Assembly: GCA_028824685.1 (NCBI GenBank)
Contig: JAPPCZ010000046.1
Location: forward strand, 1 to 58,843
Length of the DNA stretch: 58,843 nucleotides
Source: Candidatus Poribacteria bacterium
GTDB taxonomy: Bacteria > Poribacteria > WGA-4E > WGA-3G
Direction of reading: 5' to 3'
The translations under genes were made by a program, and so were the position numbers. Numbering within the stretch: position 1 is the first letter of the stretch; each line of letters begins with the position of its first letter. Of this stretch, positions 1-9,344 are shown piece after piece. Below the pieces are notes generated by a model. It saw nothing but the letters and a program-made list of their open reading frames with translations. It was not told where the DNA came from and ran no database searches.

Positions 1-92
1 CTCCTTTTACGCTTATGTCGTGAATTGTATCATAATTTTTTATATTTTGAAACAAAATTGATTCCTTTGTAGTGGTAGGTTATACAAAACAC

Positions 93-121
93 CTGCAAAA
101 TTGTAAGATGCGTAGTATAAT
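93..121 (+). promoter_or_regulatory. Putative sigma70 promoter for the first operon
   Basis: A perfect TATAAT lies at 116-121, with a weak -35 (CTGCAA, 93-98) 17 bases upstream. It sits 28 bases before the start codon at 149. The -10 is convincing; the -35 is poor. Confidence 0.5.
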
Positions 122-148
122 GTTTGAAAAGCAAAATGGAGGTTGTGT

Positions 149-1063
149 ATGAAACTTGGATTTGTGAGTGCAATTTTGCCTGACCAGACATTAGCAGAGG
201 TTGTTCAATTTGCGGCTGATACAGGCTATGATTGCGTTGAACTGATGTGCTGGCCGAAAGGAAAAGCGGAAAGACGTTATGCAGGTGTGACACACGTTGA
301 CGTAGCAGCACTTTCTGAAGCAGAGGCAGACCAAATTTTGCAATGCGTTTCAGATGCGGGTATAACGATCAGCGGCTTAGGCTACTACCCGAATCCGTTG
401 ACACCGAACGAAACAGAAGCGAAAATCTATAGTGAACATCTAAAACAACTGATATTAGCAGCGAAGCGTTTGTCAATAGACATTGTAAATACGTTCATTG
501 GTAGAGATCAGACACGTACAATAGACGACAATTGGCCACGGTTCAAGCAGGTGTGGCAACCGCTCATCCAATTTGCTGCAGACCATGGCATCCGTATCGG
601 CATTGAAAACTGCCCGATGTTTTTTACCGAAGACGAATGGCCCGCCGGACAAAACCTCGCGTATTCTCCAGCAATTTGGGAACGCATGTTTGAGGAGATT
701 CCGTCTGAGAATTTTGGACTCAATTTCGACCCGTCACACTTTATATGGCTTCAGATGGATTACCTAAAACCGCTTGGCACTTTTGCTGATCGTATTTTCC
801 ATGTGCATGCAAAGGATGTACGTTTAGATAGAGAACGGCTTGATGAGGTTGGTATTCTCGCAACGCCGCTTGCGTATCACACACCGAAACTGCCGGGGCT
901 TGGTGATGTTGATTGGGGTCGTTTCTTCTCTATTCTGAACGATACTGGTTATGATGGGGCAATCTGCGTTGAGGTTGAGGATCGCGCTTATGAAGATACG
1001 TTGGAATCACGACAACGTGCTTTAAGGCAGAGCCATATATTCTTAAGACAGTTCATCGGGTGA
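149..1063 (+). CDS. Sugar phosphate isomerase/epimerase family protein (xylose isomerase-like TIM barrel)
   Basis: The 304-residue product has the layout of the AP-endonuclease-2/xylose-isomerase-like TIM barrel. It begins MKLGFVS, has the strand-end acids of the family (VELMCWP, GIENCPM, NFDPSHF) and a C-terminal VEVED segment, with a VHAKD motif typical of metal-dependent epimerases. Members isomerise, epimerise or dehydrate sugars and inositols in the cytoplasm; the substrate cannot be read from sequence. I chose ATG 149 because GGAGG (138-142) lies six bases upstream; a TTG at 143 would add two residues and spoil that spacing. The next gene starts four bases after the stop, so the two are probably co-transcribed. 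Confidence 0.8.
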   Translation: MKLGFVSAILPDQTLAEVVQFAADTGYDCVELMCWPKGKAERRYAGVTHVDVAALSEAEADQILQCVSDAGITISGLGYYPNPLTPNETEAKIYSEHLKQLILAAKRLSIDIVNTFIGRDQTRTIDDNWPRFKQVWQPLIQFAADHGIRIGIENCPMFFTEDEWPAGQNLAYSPAIWERMFEEIPSENFGLNFDPSHFIWLQMDYLKPLGTFADRIFHVHAKDVRLDRERLDEVGILATPLAYHTPKLPGLGDVDWGRFFSILNDTGYDGAICVEVEDRAYEDTLESRQRALRQSHIFLRQFIG

Positions 1064-1067
1064 AAAG

Positions 1068-2243
1068 ATGAACTACCACGATTGGCTACAAACAGAATAC
1101 GCTGAACTTGAAGAAGCGGGATTGCTACGGCACCTCCGCACTGTGATGAGTCCTCCAGCAAATACAATCACTCTTGATGGACACTATGTTGTGAACCTCG
1201 GTTCAAACAACTATTTGGGCTTAAGCACACATCCCAGAGTAATGTCCGCAGCAGCCTCTGCAGCAATGGTATATGGTGCTGGTGCAAGCGGCTCCCGTCT
1301 GCTTTCGGGCAACATGCATGCCTACACAACTTTGGAAACTAACCTTGCAGAAGCAAAAGGCACTGAAGCATCGCTTGTCTTTAGCTCGGGTTATGCAGCG
1401 AATACAAGCATCATTCCTGTGCTGGCGGGGGAAGGTGACCTTATTTTGAGTGATGCACTCAACCATGCAAGTATCATTGATGGATGCCGTCTCAGTCGTG
1501 CTACTAAAAAGATATACCGTCATTGTGACGTGGAGCACCTAAAGACACTATTAGCGGAGTCTTCTGATTTTAAGCAGCGACTCATTGTGACAGATGGCGT
1601 TTTCAGTATGGATGGCGATATAGCGCCGCTTCGTGATATATATGAAGTTGCCTTGAATTATAATGCGATATTGTTGGTAGATGATGCCCACGGATTTGGC
1701 GTTTTAGGAAAAGATGGAAGCGGTACTGTGGCACATTTTGGATTAGAAGGACAAGATATTATCCAGATGGGGACGCTCAGCAAAGCAATTGGTGGACTGG
1801 GAGGATTTGTCGCTGGGAGTCGTGTGTTGATTGATTTACTTATCAACCGAGCGCGCGGCTTTATTTTTACGACAGGACTTCCCCCCGCGACGTTGTCAGC
1901 GGCAGATGCAGCACTCAAGGTCATGCGTTCTTCACGGGATTTGCGGCGACAACTACTGAAACATGCAGAGACCATGAAAGATGCGTTAACAAATTTAGGG
2001 TATACCCTATTGCCGAGCGAAACACAGATTTTGCCCGTGATATTAGGGGAACCGCAACGCGCAACAGATGTCGCTGAGGCGTTGCTCGCAAAGGATGTGT
2101 TTGCCCCCGCAATTCGTCCACCTGCTGTGCCAGCAGGGACAAGTCGTCTACGTGTCACCGTAATGGCAACACATACAGATTTAGATATACAGCATGCGTT
2201 AGATGGGTTTGCAAATGTGCGTTCAGTTGCTTGTGGTGAATGA
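1068..2243 (+). CDS. Alpha-oxoamine synthase family PLP enzyme (8-amino-7-oxononanoate synthase / glycine C-acetyltransferase type)
   Basis: The 391-residue protein is a full-length fold-type I PLP enzyme of the BioF/KBL group. Visible hallmarks are [10 protein letters not shown] near residue 43, [18 protein letters not shown] (D205-D206 and H208, cofactor contacts) and GTLSKAIGG with the Schiff-base lysine at K239. Such enzymes condense an amino acid with an acyl-CoA: BioF makes the biotin precursor KAPA from alanine and pimeloyl-ACP/CoA, and KBL works on glycine and acetyl-CoA. No other biotin gene or threonine dehydrogenase is nearby, so I do not choose between them. It follows the isomerase by four bases and probably shares its transcript. 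Confidence 0.85.
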   Translation: MNYHDWLQTEYAELEEAGLLRHLRTVMSPPANTITLDGHYVVNLGSNNYLGLSTHPRVMSAAASAAMVYGAGASGSRLLSGNMHAYTTLETNLAEAKGTEASLVFSSGYAANTSIIPVLAGEGDLILSDALNHASIIDGCRLSRATKKIYRHCDVEHLKTLLAESSDFKQRLIVTDGVFSMDGDIAPLRDIYEVALNYNAILLVDDAHGFGVLGKDGSGTVAHFGLEGQDIIQMGTLSKAIGGLGGFVAGSRVLIDLLINRARGFIFTTGLPPATLSAADAALKVMRSSRDLRRQLLKHAETMKDALTNLGYTLLPSETQILPVILGEPQRATDVAEALLAKDVFAPAIRPPAVPAGTSRLRVTVMATHTDLDIQHALDGFANVRSVACGE

Positions 2244-2392
2244 AATAACCTATCTCACAAATCCTTTATTCCCTACAATAAGAGATGGAAGTTTTGTCAA
2301 AACCTTACATACTCACGACACAATTACTTGTTGAAATTATTGTGTATTTATGTGAAACTATGACAAATCCAAACTGAAAGAGACCTACCAAA

Positions 2393-2806
2393 ATGAGCGC
2401 AAAAGCACATGTAATTGATTTTGATAAACAGAATCCTATTGACCGCGGTACTGGTGTCCAAACAGTGCCGTTAGCAGGTAAGTGGCTGGATTCAACATCA
2501 CTCACCAACGGCATAACGATGTTTGAACCTGGTGCAGCCATTGCACGCCACTACCACAACTGCGATGAATCTGTGACAATTCTTGAAGGTGAAGCGACCT
2601 GTGAGGTTGACGGTGAAGTTTTCACAATGAATGCTTATGACACAACGTTTGTTCCTGCTGGTATCCCGCATCGGTTCTGGAATGAAAGCGATGCGCCGAT
2701 GAAGATTTTGTGGACTTATGCCTCTGTTGAAGTAACCCGCACCTTTACAGATACCGGTGAAACGGTTGGACATTTGTCTGCGGGTGACCAAGCAGTTGTT
2801 ACGTAA
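2393..2806 (+). CDS. Cupin-domain protein
   Basis: This 137-residue single-domain protein matches the cupin 2 pattern. Motif 1 lies around residues 43-65 (FEPGAAIARHYHNCDESVTILEG, with the metal-ligand pair HYH and a following E) and motif 2 follows (FVPAGIPHRFWN). Small cupins bind a divalent metal and act as enzymes or small-ligand sensors; the specific role is not visible. It lies 16 bases upstream of an M20 deacylase and probably shares its transcript. Upstream (2298-2336) is a degenerate copy of an element also found before fumC and tRNA-Pro. Confidence 0.8.
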   Translation: MSAKAHVIDFDKQNPIDRGTGVQTVPLAGKWLDSTSLTNGITMFEPGAAIARHYHNCDESVTILEGEATCEVDGEVFTMNAYDTTFVPAGIPHRFWNESDAPMKILWTYASVEVTRTFTDTGETVGHLSAGDQAVVT

Positions 2807-2822
2807 ATAGGAGATATGATTA

Positions 2823-4061
2823 ATGTCCGTACAAACCTATATTAAGGACAATCAGGATTCGTTGTGTAAGCTACTACAAGAACTCGTCAGGATTCCTACC
2901 GTCAATCCACCAGGTGAAAATTATGCTGAGATTGTTGAGTTACTTGAGGCGAAGTGTGAAGCGTTGGATATGAAAACAAAAATTGTGAAAGTGCCAAAAC
3001 GGCGTGCAGATCAGGTTATTTTAAACGCATCAAGCCATCCTCGCTTGAATCTGATTGCACGCTGGGATGTTGAAGCAGCAAAGACGGTGCATTTCAACGC
3101 GCACTACGATGTGGTGCCAGTTTCGGGGGCGTGGCGTTTTGATGATCCGTTCAGCGGCAAGATTGAAGGTGAATGGCTTTACGGGCGCGGTTCGGACGAT
3201 ATGAAGGATGCCATCGCTGCACTGCTATTTGCAATTCAAGCAATCCAAAAAAGTGGTGTTGAACCGCTGTTTAACATTGAATGCTCGTTCACTTGTGATG
3301 AGGAGACTGGTGGGCAGTTAGGCGCGGGATATATTGTTGAGAAGGGATTGATCAACGCGGATTATGTCGTCAGCTGCGAAGGTGGTTCAGAGATGAACAT
3401 CGGCAACGGACATAATGGCGTGCTTTGGTTGAAAATTGATGTACACGGAAAAGCAGCACACGGGTCTCAACCTGACAAAGGGATAAATGCCTTTGAAAAA
3501 ACAGCTGAACTTGTATTCGCGTTGCAACGAATCAAACGGGATTTGAAGTCACCAGAACGTGCATTTAAACTGCCTGATGGCGGTGAACGTTTTCCAACTA
3601 TGAACATTGGTGGAACGTTTCGTGGTACTGAAGGCGATAAAGTGAATACTGTTCCTGCACATCTCACGTTCTCAATTGACAGGCGGGTTACACCAAATGA
3701 AAAACTGGAGTTTGCTGAACTTGACTTACGAGAAGCAATCTCTGGGGCATGTGAGTACTATCCAGATTTGAAGGCAGAGGTGCGAGCAATCTTGCGAATT
3801 GAACCTTGTTTAACAGATATAGATTCTGCCTTAGCGCAAGGTTTCGCTGATGCGGTGCGTACTGTTCGTTTCAACCAACCAAAATTTAAGAGTACTGCCG
3901 GGTTTACTGACCTGCACTATTTTGTGAATACGGGTTTGCCGGGAATCGGGTATGGACCGAAGGGTGAGGGTGGACATGCTATAAATGAACGTGTGCATAT
4001 TCCCGACCTGGTTCGTACTTCTGCTATCTATGCGACCTTTATGACACGCGCTGAACTGTAA
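2823..4061 (+). CDS. M20 family metallopeptidase/deacylase (ArgE/DapE type)
   Basis: The 412-residue protein has the M20 two-zinc signature. HYD carries the first ligand and catalytic acid (H94, D96), GRGSDDMKDA contains the bridging aspartate, and DEETGG contains the general-base and zinc-ligand glutamates. A dimerisation (lid) domain lies between about residues 195 and 310, and a late His ligand occurs in GGHAINE. The family removes N-acyl groups from amino acids (ArgE, DapE) or cleaves short peptides in the cytoplasm. Without other arginine or lysine genes nearby I leave the substrate open. TAGGAGAT upstream of ATG 2823 is a good ribosome-binding site. Confidence 0.85.
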   Translation: MSVQTYIKDNQDSLCKLLQELVRIPTVNPPGENYAEIVELLEAKCEALDMKTKIVKVPKRRADQVILNASSHPRLNLIARWDVEAAKTVHFNAHYDVVPVSGAWRFDDPFSGKIEGEWLYGRGSDDMKDAIAALLFAIQAIQKSGVEPLFNIECSFTCDEETGGQLGAGYIVEKGLINADYVVSCEGGSEMNIGNGHNGVLWLKIDVHGKAAHGSQPDKGINAFEKTAELVFALQRIKRDLKSPERAFKLPDGGERFPTMNIGGTFRGTEGDKVNTVPAHLTFSIDRRVTPNEKLEFAELDLREAISGACEYYPDLKAEVRAILRIEPCLTDIDSALAQGFADAVRTVRFNQPKFKSTAGFTDLHYFVNTGLPGIGYGPKGEGGHAINERVHIPDLVRTSAIYATFMTRAEL

Positions 4062-4088
4062 TCAAGAATCAATTTAATTCCAATATCT

Positions 4089-4385
4089 ATGAACAAAAAA
4101 TTCCAACGTCACATTGAAGATTTTACATGCGGGAATTGCGGTGTGTTTGTGAAAGGAAATGGTTACACTAACCACTGCCCGGGATGTCTTTGGAGTCAGC
4201 ATGTAGATGTGAATCCGGGAGATCGTGCCGAAACATGTAAAGGGTTAATGGAACCAGTAGGGTTCACCGTGAAACAAAGGGATTATGTTTTAATTCACCG
4301 TTGCACAGTATGCGGTATAACTAAAAAGAATAAGACATCAAAGCATGATAGGTTTGATGCCATTATTAGTCTACAAGGAGGATAA
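4089..4385 (+). CDS. RNHCP-domain zinc-ribbon-like protein
   Basis: The 98-residue protein begins with FTCGNCG, then has a NHCPGCLWSQHVD segment matching the RNHCP signature, and later RCTVCG. The paired CxxC motifs suggest one structural zinc site. The family's function is unknown, though its members are compact and conserved. The stop overlaps the Shine-Dalgarno sequence of the following OmpA-type gene, with a single base between stop and start, so translation of the two is probably coupled. Confidence 0.75.
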   Translation: MNKKFQRHIEDFTCGNCGVFVKGNGYTNHCPGCLWSQHVDVNPGDRAETCKGLMEPVGFTVKQRDYVLIHRCTVCGITKKNKTSKHDRFDAIISLQGG

Positions 4386-4386
4386 C

Positions 4387-5283
4387 ATGGGTACAAAAGG
4401 GATCATTTCAATCATATCTATAGTTGCTGCTGTTGTTGCTGCCATTGTTTTGGCGTTTTTGTTCTATTCTACTTCTGGCGAACTCAAGCAGACACAAGCA
4501 GACTTATCTACCACCAAAACGGCACTACAGACAACTGAAACTGCAAAGACAGGCTTAGAAAAGAAGTTAGCTGAAACTGAAAAAACACTAAAAGAGACGC
4601 AGACAGAACTGAGCCAAACGAAAGAGATATTGGAAAATGCAAGCGAAGCTGCCCGGAAAATTGCTGCAGAACGGAACACACTTCAACAAGATAAAAGTAA
4701 TCTTGAACGTGAAAAGGAGAGTCTTCGTGCAAAATTGACTGAAATCGAATCGGAATTACAGCGGATTCGTGAACAATCCCAACGTTCAATTGCATCTATC
4801 CAAGAAAGATTTAAAGACACAGTCGGTGCCGTGTTGGATGAAGCAGGACGGTTAACGCTTGATGTCAAAGGGAAAATTCTGTTCGAAACAGGTAGCGCGA
4901 CCCTTAGCACAGAAGGAAAAGCACTGCTTGACGCAATTGCGGAAGAGGTGTTGCTAAACCCAAATTACTCAGATTACGCGATTCGTATTGAAGGACATAC
5001 GGATAACAACCCGATCGCGGGGTCGGCACTTCGGAACTGGGACCTCTCTACTGACCGATCAATCTCCGCAGTAAAGTATTTGCAGGAAAATGCTGGTATT
5101 GATCCGATACGTTTATCGGGAACGGGATATGCCTTCTACCAACCGATAGATACGGCAGAAACAGACGAAGCGAAGGCAAAAAACCGCAGGATTGAAATTA
5201 TTCTTGTGCCGCCGCAAGATTTCTCTTCGGAATTGCTCAAGTCATTACAAAGCGTGATAGAATCTATTGAGGCAAAGCAATAG
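4387..5283 (+). CDS. OmpA-family protein with N-terminal membrane anchor and coiled coil
   Basis: Reading from ATG 4387, the 298-residue protein has a hydrophobic N-terminal anchor (residues about 5-27), then a long heptad-rich coiled coil (about 30-140, rich in E, K, Q and T) and a C-terminal OmpA/MotB peptidoglycan-binding domain. The latter shows FETGSATLS, EGHTDNNPI, LSTDRSISAVKYL and NRRIEI. It probably links the inner membrane to the cell wall across the periplasm. AAGGAGG at 4375-4381 fixes the start; an upstream in-frame start inside the RNHCP gene would lack this site. It converges with the outer-membrane barrel gene 15 bases downstream. Confidence 0.85.
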   Translation: MGTKGIISIISIVAAVVAAIVLAFLFYSTSGELKQTQADLSTTKTALQTTETAKTGLEKKLAETEKTLKETQTELSQTKEILENASEAARKIAAERNTLQQDKSNLEREKESLRAKLTEIESELQRIREQSQRSIASIQERFKDTVGAVLDEAGRLTLDVKGKILFETGSATLSTEGKALLDAIAEEVLLNPNYSDYAIRIEGHTDNNPIAGSALRNWDLSTDRSISAVKYLQENAGIDPIRLSGTGYAFYQPIDTAETDEAKAKNRRIEIILVPPQDFSSELLKSLQSVIESIEAKQ

Positions 5284-5298
5284 ATTCGAAAAATATGT

Positions 5299-6123
5299 CT
5301 ACTGTTCTGATGTCTCATCTTCTTTCGTTGGTTTGCTTTTTGCTTGGCTTGCAAGTTTCGCTGCTTGCCGGGCAAGCCGTTTTGCAGCGTCAATCTGTTC
5401 TATCATTTGTGCATTCGTCCACGAAATTGAAACAAGATAGCGTATATCTTCAGGTGTGTTCAAAGTCTCAACACCGAGCGCGAGTGTAAGTCCACTATCA
5501 GCAGTGTACCGCAGACCAGCATTTGCACCCTTTCCATCAAATTCCAGACTAATCCCAATATCACCTCTTGCGAAAGCAGGATGGAGTTCTGTGCTTACAC
5601 CCGCGAATAGTCCGATTGAACTATCATTAAACGCGAAACGGTGATTGCCGATACCGATATGTCCCGAAATAAGATGAATTCGCGGCAGATTAAAAGTCTT
5701 ACTAATTACAAGATATGTTGAATTAGCCTGATAGGTATTCCACTTTAGTCCAACATTATCTCCGAGATTGTCAACACCGATTGCTATATTCGGTATTTTT
5801 CCAGTTTCATATAAAAGTTGTGCTTTTACGTGTCCTAAAAAAGAACGCGATGCATCATTGTCCTGCGGGAGTATGTGTGATGCGCCAAGCTCAATTCCAT
5901 CAAACATCCCGAAGTTGACACGGAACGCAACAGGAGCCCGTTTGAAATGTGTTGTATTTTGGAAAGGGGCATATACCCCTACTCCGAATATGCCGTGTTT
6001 TAGTACCTCACCTGTTGGGATATCTACCAATCCACTGTCCGTAAAAATCTCGCTGCTAACATGGCTGGAAAAGATGAGCAATATAGAAAGTAGTAAACAG
6101 AAAAAGATTAGATGTCGGTTCAT
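5299..6123 (-). CDS. Probable outer-membrane beta-barrel protein (YjbH-like)
   Basis: The 274-residue product starts with a clear signal peptide (positive MNRH, hydrophobic core, cleavage probably near VSS-EIF). Alternating amphipathic strands follow, with frequent aromatic-Gly turns typical of an outer-membrane barrel. The opening GLVDIPTGEVLKHGIFGVGVY resembles the start of YjbH-type proteins, but this is a pattern judgement. The last 45 residues form a charged A/K/Q-rich tail that is probably helical. It is the last gene of the rhaI-Gfo/Idh-rpiA operon, five bases after rpiA, which hints at a role in sugar uptake or surface structure. Confidence 0.55.
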   Translation of the reverse strand: MNRHLIFFCLLLSILLIFSSHVSSEIFTDSGLVDIPTGEVLKHGIFGVGVYAPFQNTTHFKRAPVAFRVNFGMFDGIELGASHILPQDNDASRSFLGHVKAQLLYETGKIPNIAIGVDNLGDNVGLKWNTYQANSTYLVISKTFNLPRIHLISGHIGIGNHRFAFNDSSIGLFAGVSTELHPAFARGDIGISLEFDGKGANAGLRYTADSGLTLALGVETLNTPEDIRYLVSISWTNAQMIEQIDAAKRLARQAAKLASQAKSKPTKEDETSEQ

Positions 6124-6128
6124 TGATA

Positions 6129-6803
6129 CTACTCCATGTATTTGATACCAGAAGACGTGCCGACGATAATTTTATCAGCGCGATCCACAAAAATACCGTT
6201 CTCAACGACACCGGGGATATTGTTTAGTTGTAATTCCACCGTTTTAGGTTCAGGGATTCCATCAAAGTGGCAGTCCAAAATATAGTTGCCGTTATCCGTA
6301 ATCAGTGGGTCTTCAATTCCGCCTCGGATATCTGATTTTCCACAGATTTTATCAACTTCGCGCTGTGTTGCCTCCCATCCGAACTGCACAATTTCCACTG
6401 GTAGCGCAAACGAAGTACCAAGCACACGAGAAATCTTGCTTTCATCAACTACGATTAGGATTCGTTTGGAAGCATTCGCAATAATTTTTTCCCTAACCAG
6501 TGCAGCGCCCCCACCCTTAATTAAGTTCAAGTGGGCATCTACTTCATCAGCACCATCAATTGTCAATTCTATTGTAGGATGTGCTGCAAGTGTTGAAAGC
6601 GAAATGCCTTGTTCTAGGGCGATCTTCTCTGTGCCATCGGAGGTTGGGATTCCGACAATGTTAAGACCCTCTCGGACCATCGCTCCGAGTTTCAAGAGCG
6701 CGTAGTAGACGGTAGAACCAGTACCTAATCCGACAACCGTCCCGTCTCGGACTTCCTCTGTGGCTTTTTCTGCGGCGATCTTTTTCTGCTGTTCTGTATT
6801 CAT
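6129..6803 (-). CDS. rpiA: Ribose-5-phosphate isomerase A
   Basis: The 224-residue protein is a full-length RpiA. It has the phosphate loop GLGTGSTVYYAL near the N terminus, the active-site DGADEVD followed by KGGGAALVREKI, and PVEIVQFG and NIPGVVENGIF in the C-terminal half. RpiA interconverts ribose 5-phosphate and ribulose 5-phosphate in the pentose phosphate pathway. It begins one base after the Gfo/Idh/MocA gene stops, so it belongs to the rhaI operon. This suggests a sugar-catabolic unit that feeds the pentose phosphate pool. Confidence 0.95.
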   Translation of the reverse strand: MNTEQQKKIAAEKATEEVRDGTVVGLGTGSTVYYALLKLGAMVREGLNIVGIPTSDGTEKIALEQGISLSTLAAHPTIELTIDGADEVDAHLNLIKGGGAALVREKIIANASKRILIVVDESKISRVLGTSFALPVEIVQFGWEATQREVDKICGKSDIRGGIEDPLITDNGNYILDCHFDGIPEPKTVELQLNNIPGVVENGIFVDRADKIIVGTSSGIKYME

Positions 6804-6804
6804 T

Positions 6805-7779
6805 TTATAGTTCTATCCGTCTATTTTCGTGTATTGACTGTGCTGAGGCAAGACTTATCCGAATTGCAGAAAGTGCCACCTCAGCGTCTGCTGAATAGAG
6901 GGCATACTGTGTTGCGTTTTGAATTTCGGATAACCACAGTTCCTGCAGTGTAGGTTGAGGCGTTTTTGGAATTGTCAACTCCGTAACCCCGTTTGGTGTT
7001 GAACATCGCCATCCGCTCCCATCATCGCTTAATGTGCCTTCCGTAAGAACATACCGCTCCTGCTGTTCCGAGGTGTTAATAGCAATGCCTCCTGCCCAAC
7101 TCCACTGTCCAATGCCACCACTTTTGAACCCAACGGTCACAGTGTTGACAAAACGGTCATATTGCCCAGATTCGGTTAAGCCTTCGTAGCACGCAGCACC
7201 TTCTACCCACGCAGCTTCACCGAACAGATCGACAATTGGATAAATATGATAGATAAAGAAGTGTGCAGGTGTCCCCGACGTAGGTAGGTTGAAGAGAATT
7301 TCAGGACGCACACCACGACCAGGGGTTAAGCGCACAAATGAGGTGAGCAGCAATTCACCCAGTTGACCAATTTTCTGCTTGAGCGCAGCGTGTGTATTAG
7401 ATACAACTTCCGGATGGGAAACCCGTAGGACACAATAGCGTGTTTTAGCGAGATTTAAGGCTTCTTCCCCCTCATTAACATCGTTGGCAAGTGGATATTC
7501 TACAAATACATGTTTATCTGCTTGCAACGCAGCGATCGCAATTTCACCGTGGCTATTGTTATGTGTACATATCACAACGCCATCTATATCGTTTCGTTCT
7601 ATTAGTCGTTTCCAATCGGAAATAAATGTTGCAGCATGTTTAGCCGCAAGTTCGCTCCCTGTTTGTTCGTTTCTGGAGGCGATTGCTACGACTTCAGCGG
7701 TTTCCAGTGATGCAAACCGCTCAGCGTGATGCCGCGCCATGCCTCCTGACCCGACAATACCGATTTTTATGTTCTTCAT
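6805..7779 (-). CDS. Gfo/Idh/MocA family oxidoreductase
   Basis: The 324-residue protein has an N-terminal Rossmann fold ([17 protein letters not shown](P)-binding GxGxxA) and the C-terminal alpha/beta domain of the family. Members oxidise or reduce sugars, inositols and related polyols. At the usual catalytic EKP motif this protein reads VEYP, so the conserved lysine is replaced by tyrosine (codon TAT on the minus strand). Activity is therefore uncertain, or the enzyme uses another residue. Its start overlaps the rhaI stop by four bases, indicating translational coupling and a role in the same sugar pathway. Confidence 0.85.
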   Translation of the reverse strand: MKNIKIGIVGSGGMARHHAERFASLETAEVVAIASRNEQTGSELAAKHAATFISDWKRLIERNDIDGVVICTHNNSHGEIAIAALQADKHVFVEYPLANDVNEGEEALNLAKTRYCVLRVSHPEVVSNTHAALKQKIGQLGELLLTSFVRLTPGRGVRPEILFNLPTSGTPAHFFIYHIYPIVDLFGEAAWVEGAACYEGLTESGQYDRFVNTVTVGFKSGGIGQWSWAGGIAINTSEQQERYVLTEGTLSDDGSGWRCSTPNGVTELTIPKTPQPTLQELWLSEIQNATQYALYSADAEVALSAIRISLASAQSIHENRRIEL

Positions 7780-8993
7780 GCCCAGCCTTGACTTTCGCCA
7801 CCGACGCGTGCTTTACTAATCTTCTCGTAGTAACCGCTCTTTCGGTATGCTGTCAATGGATGCGGATCTCGCCCCATTTCTAACCGAACCTGCTCAAGTA
7901 ATGGGTTCACGTCTGTTTCGGACGCGCGCTGGAGGATGCTTTCTGCCTCAACCAAATCCGCTGCATCTTGTGCTGCTGCTAACGCCTCTCGGTCAACTAA
8001 CAGTGCCTTCGCATACGCTTTTTGTAGGTTGCATACCGACTGGATACTCGCTTCCACCTTCGGTTTCAAATTATGGCTTTGGTCAATCATATAGGCGATG
8101 TCGGTTTCCGTTTCAGGATCGAGTTCTGCGGCAACAAGTTCGGTATAGATTAGGAAGAGTTCTTGTGGATTGATAGACCCTACCGTCAAATCATCGTCCG
8201 CGTATTTTCGGCTGTTGAAGTGAAATCCACCCAGTTTACCTTCGTCAATTAGGTATGCGACAATGAATTCAATATTTGTGCCTTGCGGATGGTGCCCGAG
8301 ATCAACGAGGACTTGTGCTTTCGTGCCCAGTTTCATTGCCATCAGGTAAGCAGTTCCCCAATCCGCTAAATCGGTGTGATAAAATGCCGGTTCAAAGAAC
8401 TTATATTCAATTAGCATACGGGTAGCATCGGGAAGTGCATCGTAAACCTCACTTAACGCTTCTGTCATCCACTGCTTACGTTTTCTGAAGTTGGCTTGAC
8501 CGGGGAAGTTCGTGCCGTCAGCAAACCACAAACTCAGTAAATCTGACCTTGTTTTTTTCATTATATCAACACATTCCAACATGTGATCAATTGCGAGGCG
8601 GCGTATCTCTGTACTCGGATTGCAAACACTACCGAGTTTATACACTTGGTCTTGAAAAACGTTTGGGTTAATCGCACCGATTCCGATACTGAGGTCTGCA
8701 GCATATTGTTTCAATCCCTCCCAATCATCGGTTTTATCCCATGGAATATGGAGTGCTACGGTAGGCGCGACACCGGTGAATCTGTGTACAGTCGCCGCAT
8801 CTTCCAAACGTTCTGCGGCGTTCCTCGCCGCGCCGGGTTGTTCAAACACGCCGAATCGGGTTCCAGAATTGCCGTATCCCCACGAAGGTGTTTCAATATG
8901 TTGTTGTTTGAGATGCGCCTTAACTGTCTCTATTTGAATTCCCTGTTTCTCTAAAGTTTCGGCTAACAAGTTATATGCTGGGCTGCTACTCAT
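7776..8993 (-). CDS. rhaI: L-rhamnose isomerase, RhaI (Pseudomonas stutzeri) type
   Basis: The 405-residue protein belongs to the xylose-isomerase-like group that includes the broad-specificity L-rhamnose isomerase of Pseudomonas stutzeri. It interconverts L-rhamnose and L-rhamnulose (and often other aldoses) using two divalent metals. E196, D231, H258 and D304 keep the 35-, 27- and 46-residue spacing I recall for that enzyme's metal ligands, and H234, D266 and D268 fit the second site, so it should be active. It leads a tight four-gene operon. A class II aldolase-like gene about 7 kb away could in principle act downstream, but that is a guess. Confidence 0.88.
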   Translation of the reverse strand: MSSSPAYNLLAETLEKQGIQIETVKAHLKQQHIETPSWGYGNSGTRFGVFEQPGAARNAAERLEDAATVHRFTGVAPTVALHIPWDKTDDWEGLKQYAADLSIGIGAINPNVFQDQVYKLGSVCNPSTEIRRLAIDHMLECVDIMKKTRSDLLSLWFADGTNFPGQANFRKRKQWMTEALSEVYDALPDATRMLIEYKFFEPAFYHTDLADWGTAYLMAMKLGTKAQVLVDLGHHPQGTNIEFIVAYLIDEGKLGGFHFNSRKYADDDLTVGSINPQELFLIYTELVAAELDPETETDIAYMIDQSHNLKPKVEASIQSVCNLQKAYAKALLVDREALAAAQDAADLVEAESILQRASETDVNPLLEQVRLEMGRDPHPLTAYRKSGYYEKISKARVGGESQGWA

Positions 8994-9032
8994 ATATGTT
9001 CTCTCCTGATTGCAGTTGGTATTTTGAGAATA

Positions 9033-9063
9033 ATTATAGCATATTTCCGATTTTTTATGTAAA
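9033..9063 (-). promoter_or_regulatory. Promoter of the rhaI operon
   Basis: On the minus strand TATAAT (9033-9038) is preceded by TG one base upstream, an extended -10. A TTTACA (9058-9063) lies 19 bases further upstream. It is about 40 bases before the rhaI start, with AGGAGAG as the ribosome-binding site. Confidence 0.55.
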
Positions 9064-9094
9064 GATTGTTATGAAGCGGAGCATGTAAAAATCG

Positions 9095-9138
9095 TCTGAA
9101 TCGCGGATTTGCGCGGATTACACAGATTTCGCGGATTA
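9095..9138. repeat. Dispersed GCGGATT-type intergenic repeat, copy 1
   Basis: The stretch carries three GCGGATT units (TCGCGGATTTGCGCGGATTA and a following TTCGCGGATTA) in the 351-base gap between rhaI and the DUF1549/1553 gene. A shorter, diverged copy occurs at 17369-17397 before fumC. The rest of this gap holds the rhaI promoter and a terminator hairpin; I see no gene there. Confidence 0.6.
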
Positions 9139-9261
9139 GGGATATGTTACGACCTACAGAATACCATGTGCATATTCTCCGTTGATTCAAGGTCTTCCTA
9201 CAAAGAAGGTAACCGACTATATACGCACAATGAATTGCGCGACTACAAACGCCCAAATCTA

Positions 9262-9316
9262 AAGAAAATAGGCAGGTGAGGATGGCGATATGGATACTCG
9301 CTTATCTCACCTGCCT
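9262..9316 (-). terminator. Probable rho-independent terminator of the DUF1549/1553 gene
   Basis: The arms AGGCAGGTGAG (9270-9280) and CTCACCTGCCT (9306-9316) are perfectly complementary over 11 bp, with a smaller GCGA/TCGC stem nested inside. Reading the minus strand, the hairpin is followed by ATTTTCTTT. It lies 29 bases past the stop at 9345. Confidence 0.7.
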
Positions 9317-9344
9317 TAAAGGTTAATGCTTAACTCAGACACGT

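Noticed and set aside
8990..9256. 88-residue minus-strand reading frame upstream of rhaI
   Set aside because: It overlaps the rhaI start, covers the rhaI promoter and GCGGATT repeat, and has no ribosome-binding site or recognisable composition.
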